DNA of 38,533 nucleotides from assembly GCA_964599565.1 (NCBI GenBank), contig CAZRFE010000015.1:1-38533 (forward strand), in the 5' to 3' direction. Position numbers and translations under genes: made by a program. The stretch is from JAJUFS01 sp964599565. Lineage in GTDB: Bacteria; Pseudomonadota; Gammaproteobacteria; Natronospirales; JAJUFS01. Positions within the stretch are counted from its first letter, which is position 1; every line of letters begins with the position of its first letter. The notes below the pieces were generated by a model. It was not told the origin of the DNA and did not search any database. It worked only from the letters and a program-made list of their open reading frames with translations. Below, in pieces: positions 1-6,890 of the stretch.

Positions 1-533
1 TGCATCCACTCGCGCAATCCACCGGCAACAACCGCGACGGCGCCGTAAACGCCGGTCTGCGTGAGCGCGATGATGACGCCGAGCACGACGGCCTGTATCC
101 AGAGAACGCCATACTCCGGGCGCAGGAACTGCGGGAAGATCGCGAGCATGAAGAGGTACGCCTTCGGGTTCAGCAGGTTCGTGAGCGCGGCGTCGCGGAA
201 GGTCTTCCACGCGGAGCGTTCCCGTTGCGATACGTTGCCGAAGCCCGATGCGCTGCGCAGAACCGAGACGCCGATCCACGCGATGTAAAGCGCGCCGGCG
301 AGCAGTATCGCGTTGAACGCACCCGGAAAATACCTGATGAGCGCGGCGAGTCCGAGCGCGCCGACGGTGACGTGTACAACGCCGCCTGCGACCATGCCGG
401 CCACCGCAACGAGTCCGTGTGCGCGCCCGCCGGTGAGCGAACTGCCGAGCACATATGCCATGTCGAGCCCCGGCAGCATCACGACGCCGAGCAGGATCAC
501 GAAGAACAACCACAGGTGCGCGTATTCGATCAC
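1..533 (-). CDS. LysE/RhtB-family amino-acid exporter, 3' end cut off by the window
   Basis: Inner-membrane protein of the LysE/RhtB superfamily, whose members export amino acids or related small molecules; the substrate cannot be told. Reading from a GTG at 531-533, the protein is almost continuously hydrophobic with typical LysE landmarks: an early PGLDMAYVLG segment (usual PGPDM/N), small-residue helices rich in G/A, and TNLLNPKAYLFMLAIFPQF, the conserved 'NPK' loop and following helix of the family. About 177 codons are present; the family is about 205-210 residues, so roughly 30 C-terminal residues lie outside. The GTG start is chosen because an AAGG stands about 10 nt upstream and no ATG gives the N-terminal helix. 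It lies 34 nt downstream of the NIPSNAP gene on the same strand and is probably co-transcribed. Family assignment is firm, substrate unknown. Confidence 0.88.
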   Translation of the reverse strand, partial: MIEYAHLWLFFVILLGVVMLPGLDMAYVLGSSLTGGRAHGLVAVAGMVAGGVVHVTVGALGLAALIRYFPGAFNAILLAGALYIAWIGVSVLRSASGFGNVSQRERSAWKTFRDAALTNLLNPKAYLFMLAIFPQFLRPEYGVLWIQAVVLGVIIALTQTGVYGAVAVVAGGLREWM

Positions 534-567
534 GGGCGTGACACCTTATATATGCGTTGCATGAAAT

Positions 568-1374
568 TCATTCCGCCAGCCAGCGCAGCCGCGAGCGGTG
601 CGTCGGATTCATCACCACGAGTTCGGGCTCGCTGCGCAGCCCGCCGGTCTTCGACAGTTCCTCGCGCGACAGTTTCGTCACGGCAGTGAATTTTTCCAGC
701 GCCGCGTCGTTCTCGAGCACGCCGAGCCAGACGAGAAAGGGACCGTCGGTGCGTACGGGCAACTGCGGGAAGTTGTTCGTGGCATCGAGTGTGGCGAGTA
801 CGCCGGCTTCGCGCGCACCCGCGGCGCGATAGCGCGCGAAGACTTCCTCTGCATCGTTTGCGAACGCTTCGACCTTGCCTGGCACCACGCTGAAGATCTG
901 CGCGACAACGATTCCGCGCGCGCTGTTCGTCTCGCGCACGACATCGACAGCAGGCATGACCGCGACGCCGCGCCTCGAATCGAGCGGCGCAAGCAGCAGC
1001 ACGTTGTCGGAATCGATCATGAGATCGTTCATGGTCGCGCGGTGTTCCTTCCACAACGGGCCGTAATAGAACGCGGTGTTCACGTCCTTCCGCGCGTCCA
1101 TGTCGCGGAAGCCGCGCAGCCAGGTGAACATCTGCGCATTTTCGCGTTCCAGGAACTGCCCGAACGCGATCGCGCCGAGCTGCTGGAAGGCTTCGGGAAA
1201 GTACGCGTCAAAATACGCCGCGAAAGCGTCGCGCCCGCCGTCCTTGATCGTGTAGCGGCGGAACTCGATGACGTTGAATGCTGTGGATTCCATGGATTCG
1301 TTTCCTGTGGCAAGCGTCGGAGTTTCGGGTGCGATGCCGGCGAGCATGAAGATGCCGATGATGAGTCGATGCAC
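568..1374 (-). CDS. NIPSNAP-family protein with possible signal peptide
   Basis: Protein of 268 residues with two ferredoxin-like (dimeric alpha-beta barrel) halves of the NIPSNAP type. The first begins FNVIEFRRYTIKDGGRDAF and the second IVVAQIFSVVPGKVEAFA, each an antiparallel strand followed by a helix. The biochemical role of bacterial NIPSNAPs is not established. Two starts are possible. The ATG at 1372-1374 adds a basic then hydrophobic stretch (LIIGIFMLAGIA) resembling an export signal, has GGGAG about 10 nt upstream, and its codons keep the local G/C third-position bias, so I use it. The ATG at 1291-1293 (MESTAFNV) has AGGAAA just upstream and would give a 241-residue cytoplasmic protein. 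It is divergent from a WYL regulator, a common arrangement for a target gene, and precedes the LysE exporter. Confidence 0.8.
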   Translation of the reverse strand: MHRLIIGIFMLAGIAPETPTLATGNESMESTAFNVIEFRRYTIKDGGRDAFAAYFDAYFPEAFQQLGAIAFGQFLERENAQMFTWLRGFRDMDARKDVNTAFYYGPLWKEHRATMNDLMIDSDNVLLLAPLDSRRGVAVMPAVDVVRETNSARGIVVAQIFSVVPGKVEAFANDAEEVFARYRAAGAREAGVLATLDATNNFPQLPVRTDGPFLVWLGVLENDAALEKFTAVTKLSREELSKTGGLRSEPELVVMNPTHRSRLRWLAE

Positions 1375-1417
1375 GAAGCGCTCCCGGTGATGCGTGACGC
1401 GAACGATAGGATATAAA

Positions 1418-1443
1418 CAGGTCAGAATCCGTCCTGATTTTGA
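1418..1443. promoter_or_regulatory. Candidate operator between NIPSNAP gene and WYL regulator
   Basis: The 82-base divergent gap holds imperfect dyads: CAGG (1418-1421) with CCTG (1433-1436), TCAG (1422-1425) with CTGA (1434-1437), and TCAGAAT (1422-1428) with ATTTTGA (1437-1443), six of seven positions matching. A TACACT that could be a -10 box lies at 1444-1449, only 7 nt before the regulator's ATG. A site here could autoregulate the WYL protein and control the NIPSNAP-LysE unit. The binding protein is inferred from position only. Confidence 0.35.
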
Positions 1444-1456
1444 TTACACTGGCGGC

Positions 1457-2410
1457 ATGGCACGCCCCACGACCCGTGTTCTTGCGCTCCTCGAACTGCT
1501 CCAGGCCCACGGGCGGATGAGCGGCGCGGAGCTTGCGCGCCGCCTGGACGTGGATGTCCGCACGCTGCGGCGCTACATCGTCACGCTGGAAGACATCGGC
1601 ATTCCCGTCACCGCGGAACGCGGCAGGCACGGCGCGTATTCGCTGGTCGCCGGCTTCAAGCTGCCGCCGCTGATGTTCACTGCGGATGAAACACTCGCCG
1701 TTTCGCTTGGCCTGCTTGCCGCGCGCAGCCTGGGCCTCGCCGAAGCCGCGCCCGCCATCGCGAGTGTCGAGGCGAAACTCGAACGCGTGATGCCCGAGAA
1801 ACTCAAGCGCCGCGTGCGCGCGGCAGGCGAAACCACAACGCTTGATCTTTCCGTGGGCGTGCCGGCGCGTGACAACGTTGCGTTGATGGCATTGACGGCT
1901 GCCGCGCAGGAACGCCGGCGCGTCGACATGGATTACCGTTCCGCGAACGGCGCAATCACGACGCGTGCATTCGATGCCTACGGTCTCGTCTACCGCGAAG
2001 GCTGCTGGTACGCCGCCGGTTTCTGTCACCTGCGCGAGGATCTGCGTTCGTTCCGCGTCGATCGCGTGCTGGATGTGCGTCCGCTGGATGTGACGTTCGA
2101 GCGGCCGGATGCCTTCGACGCCGCGAAACACGTAACACTTGGCATCGCAACCATTCCGCGCGCATACGGCGTCGACGTGCTGCTCCATACCGATCTTCAA
2201 ACCGCGATTCAGGAACTGCGCGAAAGTCTCGGCCTGTTCGAGGCGCGCGGCGAGCACGTGCTGTTGCGCAGCCGGACGGACAGCATCGACTGGTTTGCGC
2301 GCCAGCTTGCGCGGCTGCCGTTTGCGTTCGAGATTCTCGCGCCGGACGAATTGCGCAATGCGCTGCGCGTGCATTCCGCGCGCCTGTCGCGGCTGGTCGG
2401 CGACGCCTGA
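1457..2410 (+). CDS. WYL-domain HTH transcriptional regulator (YafY/DeoR-like)
   Basis: Cytoplasmic DNA-binding regulator of 317 residues. Residues about 1-60 form a winged helix-turn-helix (RVLALLELLQAHGRMSGAELARR... followed by a DVRTLRRYIVTLEDIGIPV recognition segment and a GAYSL wing). A linker (FTADETLAVSLGLLAARSLG) leads into the WYL domain, and a C-terminal WCX-type extension ends near residue 317. In the WYL core the usual W-Y-L is seen as WYAAGFCHLREDLRSFRVDR around residues 185-205. WYL domains bind ligands or nucleic acids; the effector here is unknown. The ATG at 1457 is preferred over an in-frame start at 1394, since the latter would put the operator-like dyad and -10-like box inside the gene. 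No clear ribosome site precedes 1457, and the close TACACT suggests a possibly leaderless mRNA. Confidence 0.88.
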   Translation: MARPTTRVLALLELLQAHGRMSGAELARRLDVDVRTLRRYIVTLEDIGIPVTAERGRHGAYSLVAGFKLPPLMFTADETLAVSLGLLAARSLGLAEAAPAIASVEAKLERVMPEKLKRRVRAAGETTTLDLSVGVPARDNVALMALTAAAQERRRVDMDYRSANGAITTRAFDAYGLVYREGCWYAAGFCHLREDLRSFRVDRVLDVRPLDVTFERPDAFDAAKHVTLGIATIPRAYGVDVLLHTDLQTAIQELRESLGLFEARGEHVLLRSRTDSIDWFARQLARLPFAFEILAPDELRNALRVHSARLSRLVGDA

Positions 2411-2483
2411 AACGCATCCAGCAGGACTATTGTCAATTGCAAACGGCGCGTCTTCTTCGTCAAGTGAGCATCGCGCGCGGCGC

Positions 2484-2489
2484 TATACT
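2484..2489 (+). promoter_or_regulatory. Candidate -10 box of the cysteine synthase promoter
   Basis: TATACT, five of six matches to the sigma-70 -10 consensus, lies 29 nt before the cysteine synthase ATG, and no other AT-rich hexamer is nearby. The matching -35 region (around 2460-2466) is weak, so activator dependence is possible but not shown. Confidence 0.4.
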
Positions 2490-2518
2490 CACAGTCCCCA
2501 TCCATCCAGGAAGCGCGC

Positions 2519-3547
2519 ATGCGTATCCACGACAGCATTCTCGGCACGGTCGGCAACACGCCGATCGTGCGCATCAATCGTCTCGCACCGGAAGGCGCGA
2601 ACCTGTTTGCGAAGGTTGAGGCATTCAACCCGCTCGGTTCCGTGAAGGACCGTCTCGCGCTCGGCGTCATTGAAGACGCAGAGAAGCGCGGCGCACTGAA
2701 ACCCGGCATGACGGTGATCGAAGCGACGAGCGGCAACACGGGTATCGGTCTTGCGATGGTGTGCGCGGCGAAGGGCTACCCGCTGGTCGTGACGATGGCG
2801 GATTCGTTCAGCGTCGAGCGCCGCCGCCTGATGCGTTTTCTCGGTGCAAAGGTGATTCTCACGCCCGCCGCGGAACGCGGCACCGGCATGGTGAAGAAAG
2901 CGGAAGCACTGGCGAAGAAGCACGGCTGGTTTCTCTGCCGGCAGTTCGAGAACGAAGCGAATGCCGAGATGCATGCACGCACGACCGCGCGCGAGATCAT
3001 CGATGTCTTCAAGGACATGACGCTGGATTTTTTCGTCACCGGCTATGGCACGGGTGGCACGCTGAAAGGTGTTGGTCGCGTGCTGCGCAAGGAAAGCCCG
3101 CAGACGAAGATCATTGTCTGCGAACCCGCCAACGCCGCGCTGATGAAAAGCGGGACCGCGCAATCACGGCGTGAAGATGGCGCGCCTGCCAGCGGGCATC
3201 CCGCGTTCGAGCCGCATCCCATCCAGGGCTGGACGCCGGACTTCATTCCGAAACTTGCAGGTGATGCGGCGGACGCGGATTTCATCGACGACATCATGAC
3301 CGTCAGCGGACCGGATGCGATGCAGGCATCGCGCGACCTTGCGCGCAAGGAAGGCCTGTTCGTCGGCATTTCCGCGGGCGGAACGTTTGCGTGCGCGCGC
3401 GCCGTCGCCGAGAAAGCGCAGAAGGGCGCAAACATTCTCTGCATGCTGCCGGATACCGGCGAGCGTTATCTCAGCACGCCGCTGTTCGAAAACATCCCCG
3501 CGGAGATGACTGATGAAGAGCAGGAAATTTCGCGCAGCACGGATTGA
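2519..3547 (+). CDS. cysK: Cysteine synthase (O-acetylserine sulfhydrylase), PLP-dependent
   Basis: Fold-type II PLP enzyme of 342 residues that makes cysteine from O-acetylserine and sulfide in the cytoplasm. NPLGSVKDR carries the Schiff-base lysine (K43); TSGNTG (70-75) is the substrate-loop signature; GYGTGGTLKG binds the PLP phosphate; GISAGG and LPDTGERYLST are typical C-terminal motifs. It opens with the usual ILGTVGNTPIVRI. It is about 20-30 residues longer than Escherichia coli CysK, because of an insert near residues 206-230 (positive, proline-rich, before HPIQGWTPDF) and an acidic tail. This longer form occurs in other proteobacteria. CysM is the alternative, but the SVKDR and PIQG contexts favour CysK-like. 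The gene stands alone, ends at a two-way terminator, and has a -10-like TATACT upstream. Confidence 0.93.
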   Translation: MRIHDSILGTVGNTPIVRINRLAPEGANLFAKVEAFNPLGSVKDRLALGVIEDAEKRGALKPGMTVIEATSGNTGIGLAMVCAAKGYPLVVTMADSFSVERRRLMRFLGAKVILTPAAERGTGMVKKAEALAKKHGWFLCRQFENEANAEMHARTTAREIIDVFKDMTLDFFVTGYGTGGTLKGVGRVLRKESPQTKIIVCEPANAALMKSGTAQSRREDGAPASGHPAFEPHPIQGWTPDFIPKLAGDAADADFIDDIMTVSGPDAMQASRDLARKEGLFVGISAGGTFACARAVAEKAQKGANILCMLPDTGERYLSTPLFENIPAEMTDEEQEISRSTD

Positions 3548-3588
3548 TCGCGCATCTGCTTTCTGCATCCTTGCGCGAACCGAAACAG

Positions 3589-3612
3589 AAAGCCCCGCAT
3601 TCGCGGGGCTTT
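3589..3612. terminator. Bidirectional rho-independent terminator between cysK and doxX
   Basis: AGCCCCGC (3591-3598) pairs perfectly with GCGGGGCT (3603-3610) around an ATTC loop, extended by AA/TT. There is a T-run on the plus side (3610-3613) and an A-rich run (3587-3591) serving the minus strand. It separates two convergent genes and fits both. Confidence 0.9.
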
Positions 3613-3619
3613 TCCTTCC

Positions 3620-4033
3620 TCACGCTGTCGCCAGTCGCCGTGACTTCGCGAGCGCGAATGCACCATCACCGAGCAGGATCTGTGCACCGCTGAGTACGAT
3701 GAGATACAGCGGATACTCCCAGCCGCCGTTCGCACCGGAGAACACCCAGCCGTTACCGGCATGAGTCCACAGCGCGCCGATGAGGATCGGAATCAGCGCC
3801 GCCGCGACCCAGCGCGTACCGATGCCAAGGACGAGCAGCACGCCGCCGATCGCCTCCATCCAGAACACCACGTACGCCAGCCAGCCCGGCAGGCCGATGG
3901 ACGCGAAGAATCCGGCGGTGCCGGCGAGCGTGAACGTGAAGTGTTTCAGCACCACGCTGTGCGCGAGGAACATCACGCCGAGACTGATCCGCAGCAGCGC
4001 GGTGGCCGCGGCGACATTGCGTTCGTTGTTCAT
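3620..4033 (-). CDS. DoxX-family membrane protein
   Basis: Inner-membrane protein of 137 residues with four predicted transmembrane helices. It shows the DoxX pattern: ALLRISLGVMFLAHSVVLK at the start, then a loop, a helix pair (FASIGLPGWLAYVVFWMEAIGGVLLVLG) and a final ALIPILIGALWTHAGNGW...EYPLYLIVLSGAQILLGDGAFAL, including the family's usual 'H-x-x-N-G' and 'GDG' near the end. DoxX proteins are loosely tied to redox and sulfur chemistry; no reaction can be given. It is 10 nt downstream of the rhodanese gene and surely in the same transcript, opposite a LysR regulator. A rhodanese partner supports a link to thiol or sulfane-sulfur stress (inference). Confidence 0.88.
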   Translation of the reverse strand: MNNERNVAAATALLRISLGVMFLAHSVVLKHFTFTLAGTAGFFASIGLPGWLAYVVFWMEAIGGVLLVLGIGTRWVAAALIPILIGALWTHAGNGWVFSGANGGWEYPLYLIVLSGAQILLGDGAFALAKSRRLATA

Positions 4034-4043
4034 GTGCCGTCCT

Positions 4044-4442
4044 TCAGGCGGACTTCGCCGTCTCGTCGATGCCGTAGCCGTTCTTCACCCACGCATCCCA
4101 GCCGCCTTCCACCTCGATCGCGCGGAAACCCTGCGCGACGAGTTCCACGGACGCCTCGGCCGCGAGATGGCAGGTCTGGTTGTAGCAGTAGACGTAGATC
4201 GGGATGTCCTTCCTGAGCCCGGCGGCTGCGGCGTTCTTCCACTGGCCTTTCGGCAGGTTGATCGCGCCGGGAACGCGGGACTTCGCAAAATCCGCGGCGT
4301 AGCGGACGTCGACGACCTGGTAGCTCGCGGGGTTCTTCTTGCTGTTGATCAGTACGTCCAGCTCGTGCACGCCGGTGGTGAAGGCGACCTTCGCGCGGAA
4401 GAATTCCGCGGCCTTGTCGAAATCGTAGGTATTCGGGGTCAT
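4044..4442 (-). CDS. Rhodanese-domain protein (single domain)
   Basis: Cytoplasmic protein of 132 residues with one rhodanese fold and no signal peptide. YQVVDVRYAADFAKSRVPGAINLP is the strand-helix element that contains the family's 'DVR...F..shIpGAinlP' signature. The active loop is CYNQTCHLA with the predicted catalytic cysteine at C86 and a second cysteine at C91; the canonical loop CRxGxRS is replaced. The C terminus (FRAIEVEGGWDAWVKNGY) matches the usual end of the fold. Thiosulfate or persulfide sulfurtransferase activity is likely, but the altered loop makes the substrate uncertain. It is the first gene of a two-gene unit with doxX and is read away from the LysR gene. Confidence 0.88.
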   Translation of the reverse strand: MTPNTYDFDKAAEFFRAKVAFTTGVHELDVLINSKKNPASYQVVDVRYAADFAKSRVPGAINLPKGQWKNAAAAGLRKDIPIYVYCYNQTCHLAAEASVELVAQGFRAIEVEGGWDAWVKNGYGIDETAKSA

Positions 4443-4538
4443 CTGCGTATCTCCTGGTTGGACATCCAGCGGGAGCCGGACGATGCGGCGCAGTCTAGAG
4501 ATTCACGTCAGATTGATAATCCAGCTGAATGGAATAAG

Positions 4539-4560
4539 ATTGTTCACATATATGAACAAT
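4539..4560. promoter_or_regulatory. Palindromic operator between rhodanese-DoxX unit and LysR gene
   Basis: ATTGTTCA (4539-4546), six bases CATATA, then TGAACAAT (4553-4560): perfect 8-bp arms in an AT-rich island that contrasts with the surroundings. It lies 20 nt before the LysR ATG and 96 nt before the rhodanese ATG. The TTCA-N6-TGAA core also contains the T-N11-A pattern of LysR boxes. It most likely binds the adjacent LysR protein for autorepression and target control; the match of protein to site is inference. Confidence 0.75.
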
Positions 4561-4580
4561 AAGACGGAAGCCGGGCAAAA

Positions 4581-5483
4581 ATGGACCAGATTTCCGACAT
4601 CGCGGTGTTCGTGAAGGTGATCGAGCAGGGCAGTTTCACGGCGGCGGCCGAGCACCTGGAGCTCTCGAAGGCCGCGGTCAGCAAGTACGTCGGTCGGCTG
4701 GAGTCGCGGCTTGGCGCACGCCTGCTGAACCGCACGACACGCCGCCTGACGCTGACGGAGGCCGGCGAGTCGCTGTACGCACGCGCAAGCGCTGCCATCG
4801 CGGATCTTGCCGCGGCGGAAAGCCAGGTGCTGGAGCTCACCGGCGCGCCGCGCGGCCGGTTGCGCGTCACCGCGCCTGCGCATTTCGGCGAGGTGTTTCT
4901 CGCGCCGCTGTTCGCGCGCTTTCGCCAGCGCTATCCCGATGTCGAGCTTGATCTCGATCTCGACAACCGCATCGTCGATCTCGTCGCGGAAGGTTTTGAT
5001 GTCGGCATCCGCATCACCACGCTCGCAAGCGGCTCCATGGTCGCGCGCCGGCTCGCCGACATCCGCATGGTCACTGTCGGGTCACCGGATTACTTCACGA
5101 GAAACGGCGCGCCGGAGGAACCCGCGGACCTTCGCAAGCACGAATGCCTCGGCTACAGCCTGGACCGCACGCCGAGCGAATGGCGCTACCGCAGCGGACT
5201 GCACCGCATGATCGGCGTGCGCGTGCACGGCGGTTTCCGCTGCAACAACGATGGCGCGCTCAAGCGCGCCGCACTCGATGGTCTCGGCATCCTGCGTTTC
5301 CCGGAAATCTTCGTTGCGCAGGAACTGCGCGAGGGAAAGCTCATCGCCGTGCTGCAGGAATTCGAGATGCAGAAGGTCACGCTCTCGGCGGTGTTTCCGA
5401 CGCGCGAGAATCTTGCGCCGAAGGTGCGCGTGTTCGTGGATTTCCTGGCGGAGCAGTTCACGCGCTCGCCTGCGACGCGCTGA
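4581..5483 (+). CDS. LysR-family transcriptional regulator
   Basis: LysR-type regulator of 300 residues. The N-terminal winged HTH (DIAVFVKVIEQGSFTAAAEHLELSK, continuing SKYVGRLESRLGARLLNRTTRR) is textbook, with the linker helix to about residue 90. The effector domain (GRLRVTAPAHFGEVFLAPLF...FRQRYPDVELDLDLDNRIVDLVAEGFDVGIRI) is of the CrgA/AaeR-like subgroup. Its position opposite the rhodanese-DoxX pair with a palindrome between suggests that it controls them and itself. The ATG at 4581 is used; a GGAAG lies 12 nt upstream. The effector is unknown; a sulfur or redox signal is only inferred from the target genes. Confidence 0.92.
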   Translation: MDQISDIAVFVKVIEQGSFTAAAEHLELSKAAVSKYVGRLESRLGARLLNRTTRRLTLTEAGESLYARASAAIADLAAAESQVLELTGAPRGRLRVTAPAHFGEVFLAPLFARFRQRYPDVELDLDLDNRIVDLVAEGFDVGIRITTLASGSMVARRLADIRMVTVGSPDYFTRNGAPEEPADLRKHECLGYSLDRTPSEWRYRSGLHRMIGVRVHGGFRCNNDGALKRAALDGLGILRFPEIFVAQELREGKLIAVLQEFEMQKVTLSAVFPTRENLAPKVRVFVDFLAEQFTRSPATR

Positions 5484-5502
5484 TCGCGCCGCACCCCTGC
5501 AT

Positions 5503-6191
5503 TCAGGACAGCGCGAGTCCGAAGCGCGCGGAGATGGTCACGCAAAGACGGTGCCTCGAACTGCTTGCGCGTTCGAACGGCGCAAACAGGGCCGCGGTGT
5601 GGTCGAACAGCCGGATATAGCGCGAAAGCTTCTCGCGGTCTGCATCCGGCAAGGTGTCCGGCGTGCAGTCCTGCACGAGGAAATCGACGTTTCGCACCAT
5701 GCATTCCTTGATGGCGACGGCTTCGGGGGTGTTCGCGCGCGTGCAGAGCGCGTACGTGCCCGCGATCCAGTGACCGTACTCGGCCTGCGCGATGGCCGTG
5801 CGGGAGTTCTCATCGGAAAACGCGTCATCCCACACGCCGGCTTCAACCAGCCGAGTGCGCGCATTGCATCGAGCTCGGCGAGATAGCCTTCGATGAATCC
5901 GCGCTTGCGGCGTGCCGCCAGCGCACCGGGTTCCGCGCCTGCTCCGAGCAGGGCGTCGGCATCGCGAATCAGCGCCGCCGTCGACGGATGAAACCACGAT
6001 GTATCAAGCAGGGCAGAACAGCTGCCGAGATTCGACGTGAGCCTGCCCTGGCCATCCGGGAAATAGCAGGCGCGGGGAACAAGCCCGTGCCCGATCAGCG
6101 CCTGGATGGCCGTGGCATCAAGCCCGGTGTCCCTGGCAAGGATTTCCTGCGGGATGAAATGCGCGTCGAGGTATTGCAGGTTTTCGTCCAC
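5503..6191 (-). pseudogene. DUF6058-like protein gene with an apparent frameshift
   Basis: Two overlapping reading frames make one protein of about 229 residues. From a GTG at 6189-6191 (AGGAGA 8 nt upstream) the first frame gives VDENLQYLDAHFIPQEILA... to MRALGW, then turns Arg/Pro-rich and meaningless. The neighbouring frame resumes with EAGVWDDAFSDENSRTAIAQ and HWIAGTYALCTRANTPEAVA, ending at 5503. The switch lies at about 5842-5848 (minus-strand TGGTTGAAG) and is repaired by adding one base. The family resemblance (segment with 'GTYAVCTRxxTPE') is to DUF6058, of unknown function; I am moderately sure of it. It sits 15 nt after a DUF3224 gene that also carries a frameshift. Real gene decay, sequencing indel and programmed frameshifting cannot be separated here. 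Confidence 0.65.
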
Positions 6192-6206
6192 GATCGGTTC
6201 TCCTGG

Positions 6207-6690
6207 TCACGGCTTGCCTGGCAGCGCATAGTCGAACGTGTAGTGATGCTTCCCGTCTTCGATCCTGATGCGCATTTCCGGAAAGACCCTTCAGTTCACC
6301 TGTGCCGGAGTCCGGCACGACGTGGACCTCCAGGGCCTGTTCGCCGCGATTCATGATGCCGCGATGATGCAGGACGAAGCTGCCGCGCCTGCCGCCGACC
6401 GTTCCCTCGACGCGTTCGATGGCGACATACACGGCCGATCCTTTTTCGTCCGTCATCGCGGTGAGCATTTCTCCCCGGCTCGTCGCGTCGAGATCGCCAT
6501 GGAAGGTCTTTTCGATCCCCATGCGGCCCTGCGTTTCGCCGCCGTCGTAATGAAGATCGAGCGGCGCAAGCGAGACCTCGAAGGTGCCCGTGGCGATCGA
6601 TGTCATGGCTTCTGTCTCCGCGAGTGATGGCGAATCGCCGGCAAACGCCACGGGCAGAAAGGCAAAAAGCATCGAAAATACAAAACGCAT
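6207..6690 (-). pseudogene. DUF3224-family secreted protein gene with an apparent frameshift near its end
   Basis: From ATG 6688-6690 (GGGAG 6 nt upstream) the frame encodes a signal peptide (MRFVFSMLFAFLPVAFA, then GDSP) and a DUF3224 beta-barrel: TGTFEVSLAPLD, then GRMGIEKTFHGDLDATSRGEML, SAVYVAIERVEGTVGGRRGSF and MNRGEQALEVHVVPDSGTGEL, up to KGLSG. There it leaves the family; the next frame supplies MRIRIEDGKHHYTFDYALP and stops at 6207, exactly the family's normal end. The break is at 6275-6277, an AAA run on the minus strand; AAAA would restore the frame. DUF3224 proteins are related in fold to allene-oxide-cyclase-like barrels; function unknown. It precedes the DUF6058-like gene. Confidence 0.7.
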
Positions 6691-6890
6691 GCCGTACTCC
6701 CGCCAGAACAAGGAAGCGCGATTCTGCGCTGCGCGTGCCGCACGCTCAAGCCGCCTTGGGACGATGACGCGCAATTGCATTCCGATGCCTGCACTACCGC
6801 AATAAAACCGGGGTTTCACCGACAGCCGTACCTGCGCCTTGAGGGTATACCGGCGTCCGCGCAGAATGCGCGTTCACGCAGGGTTGGAAA

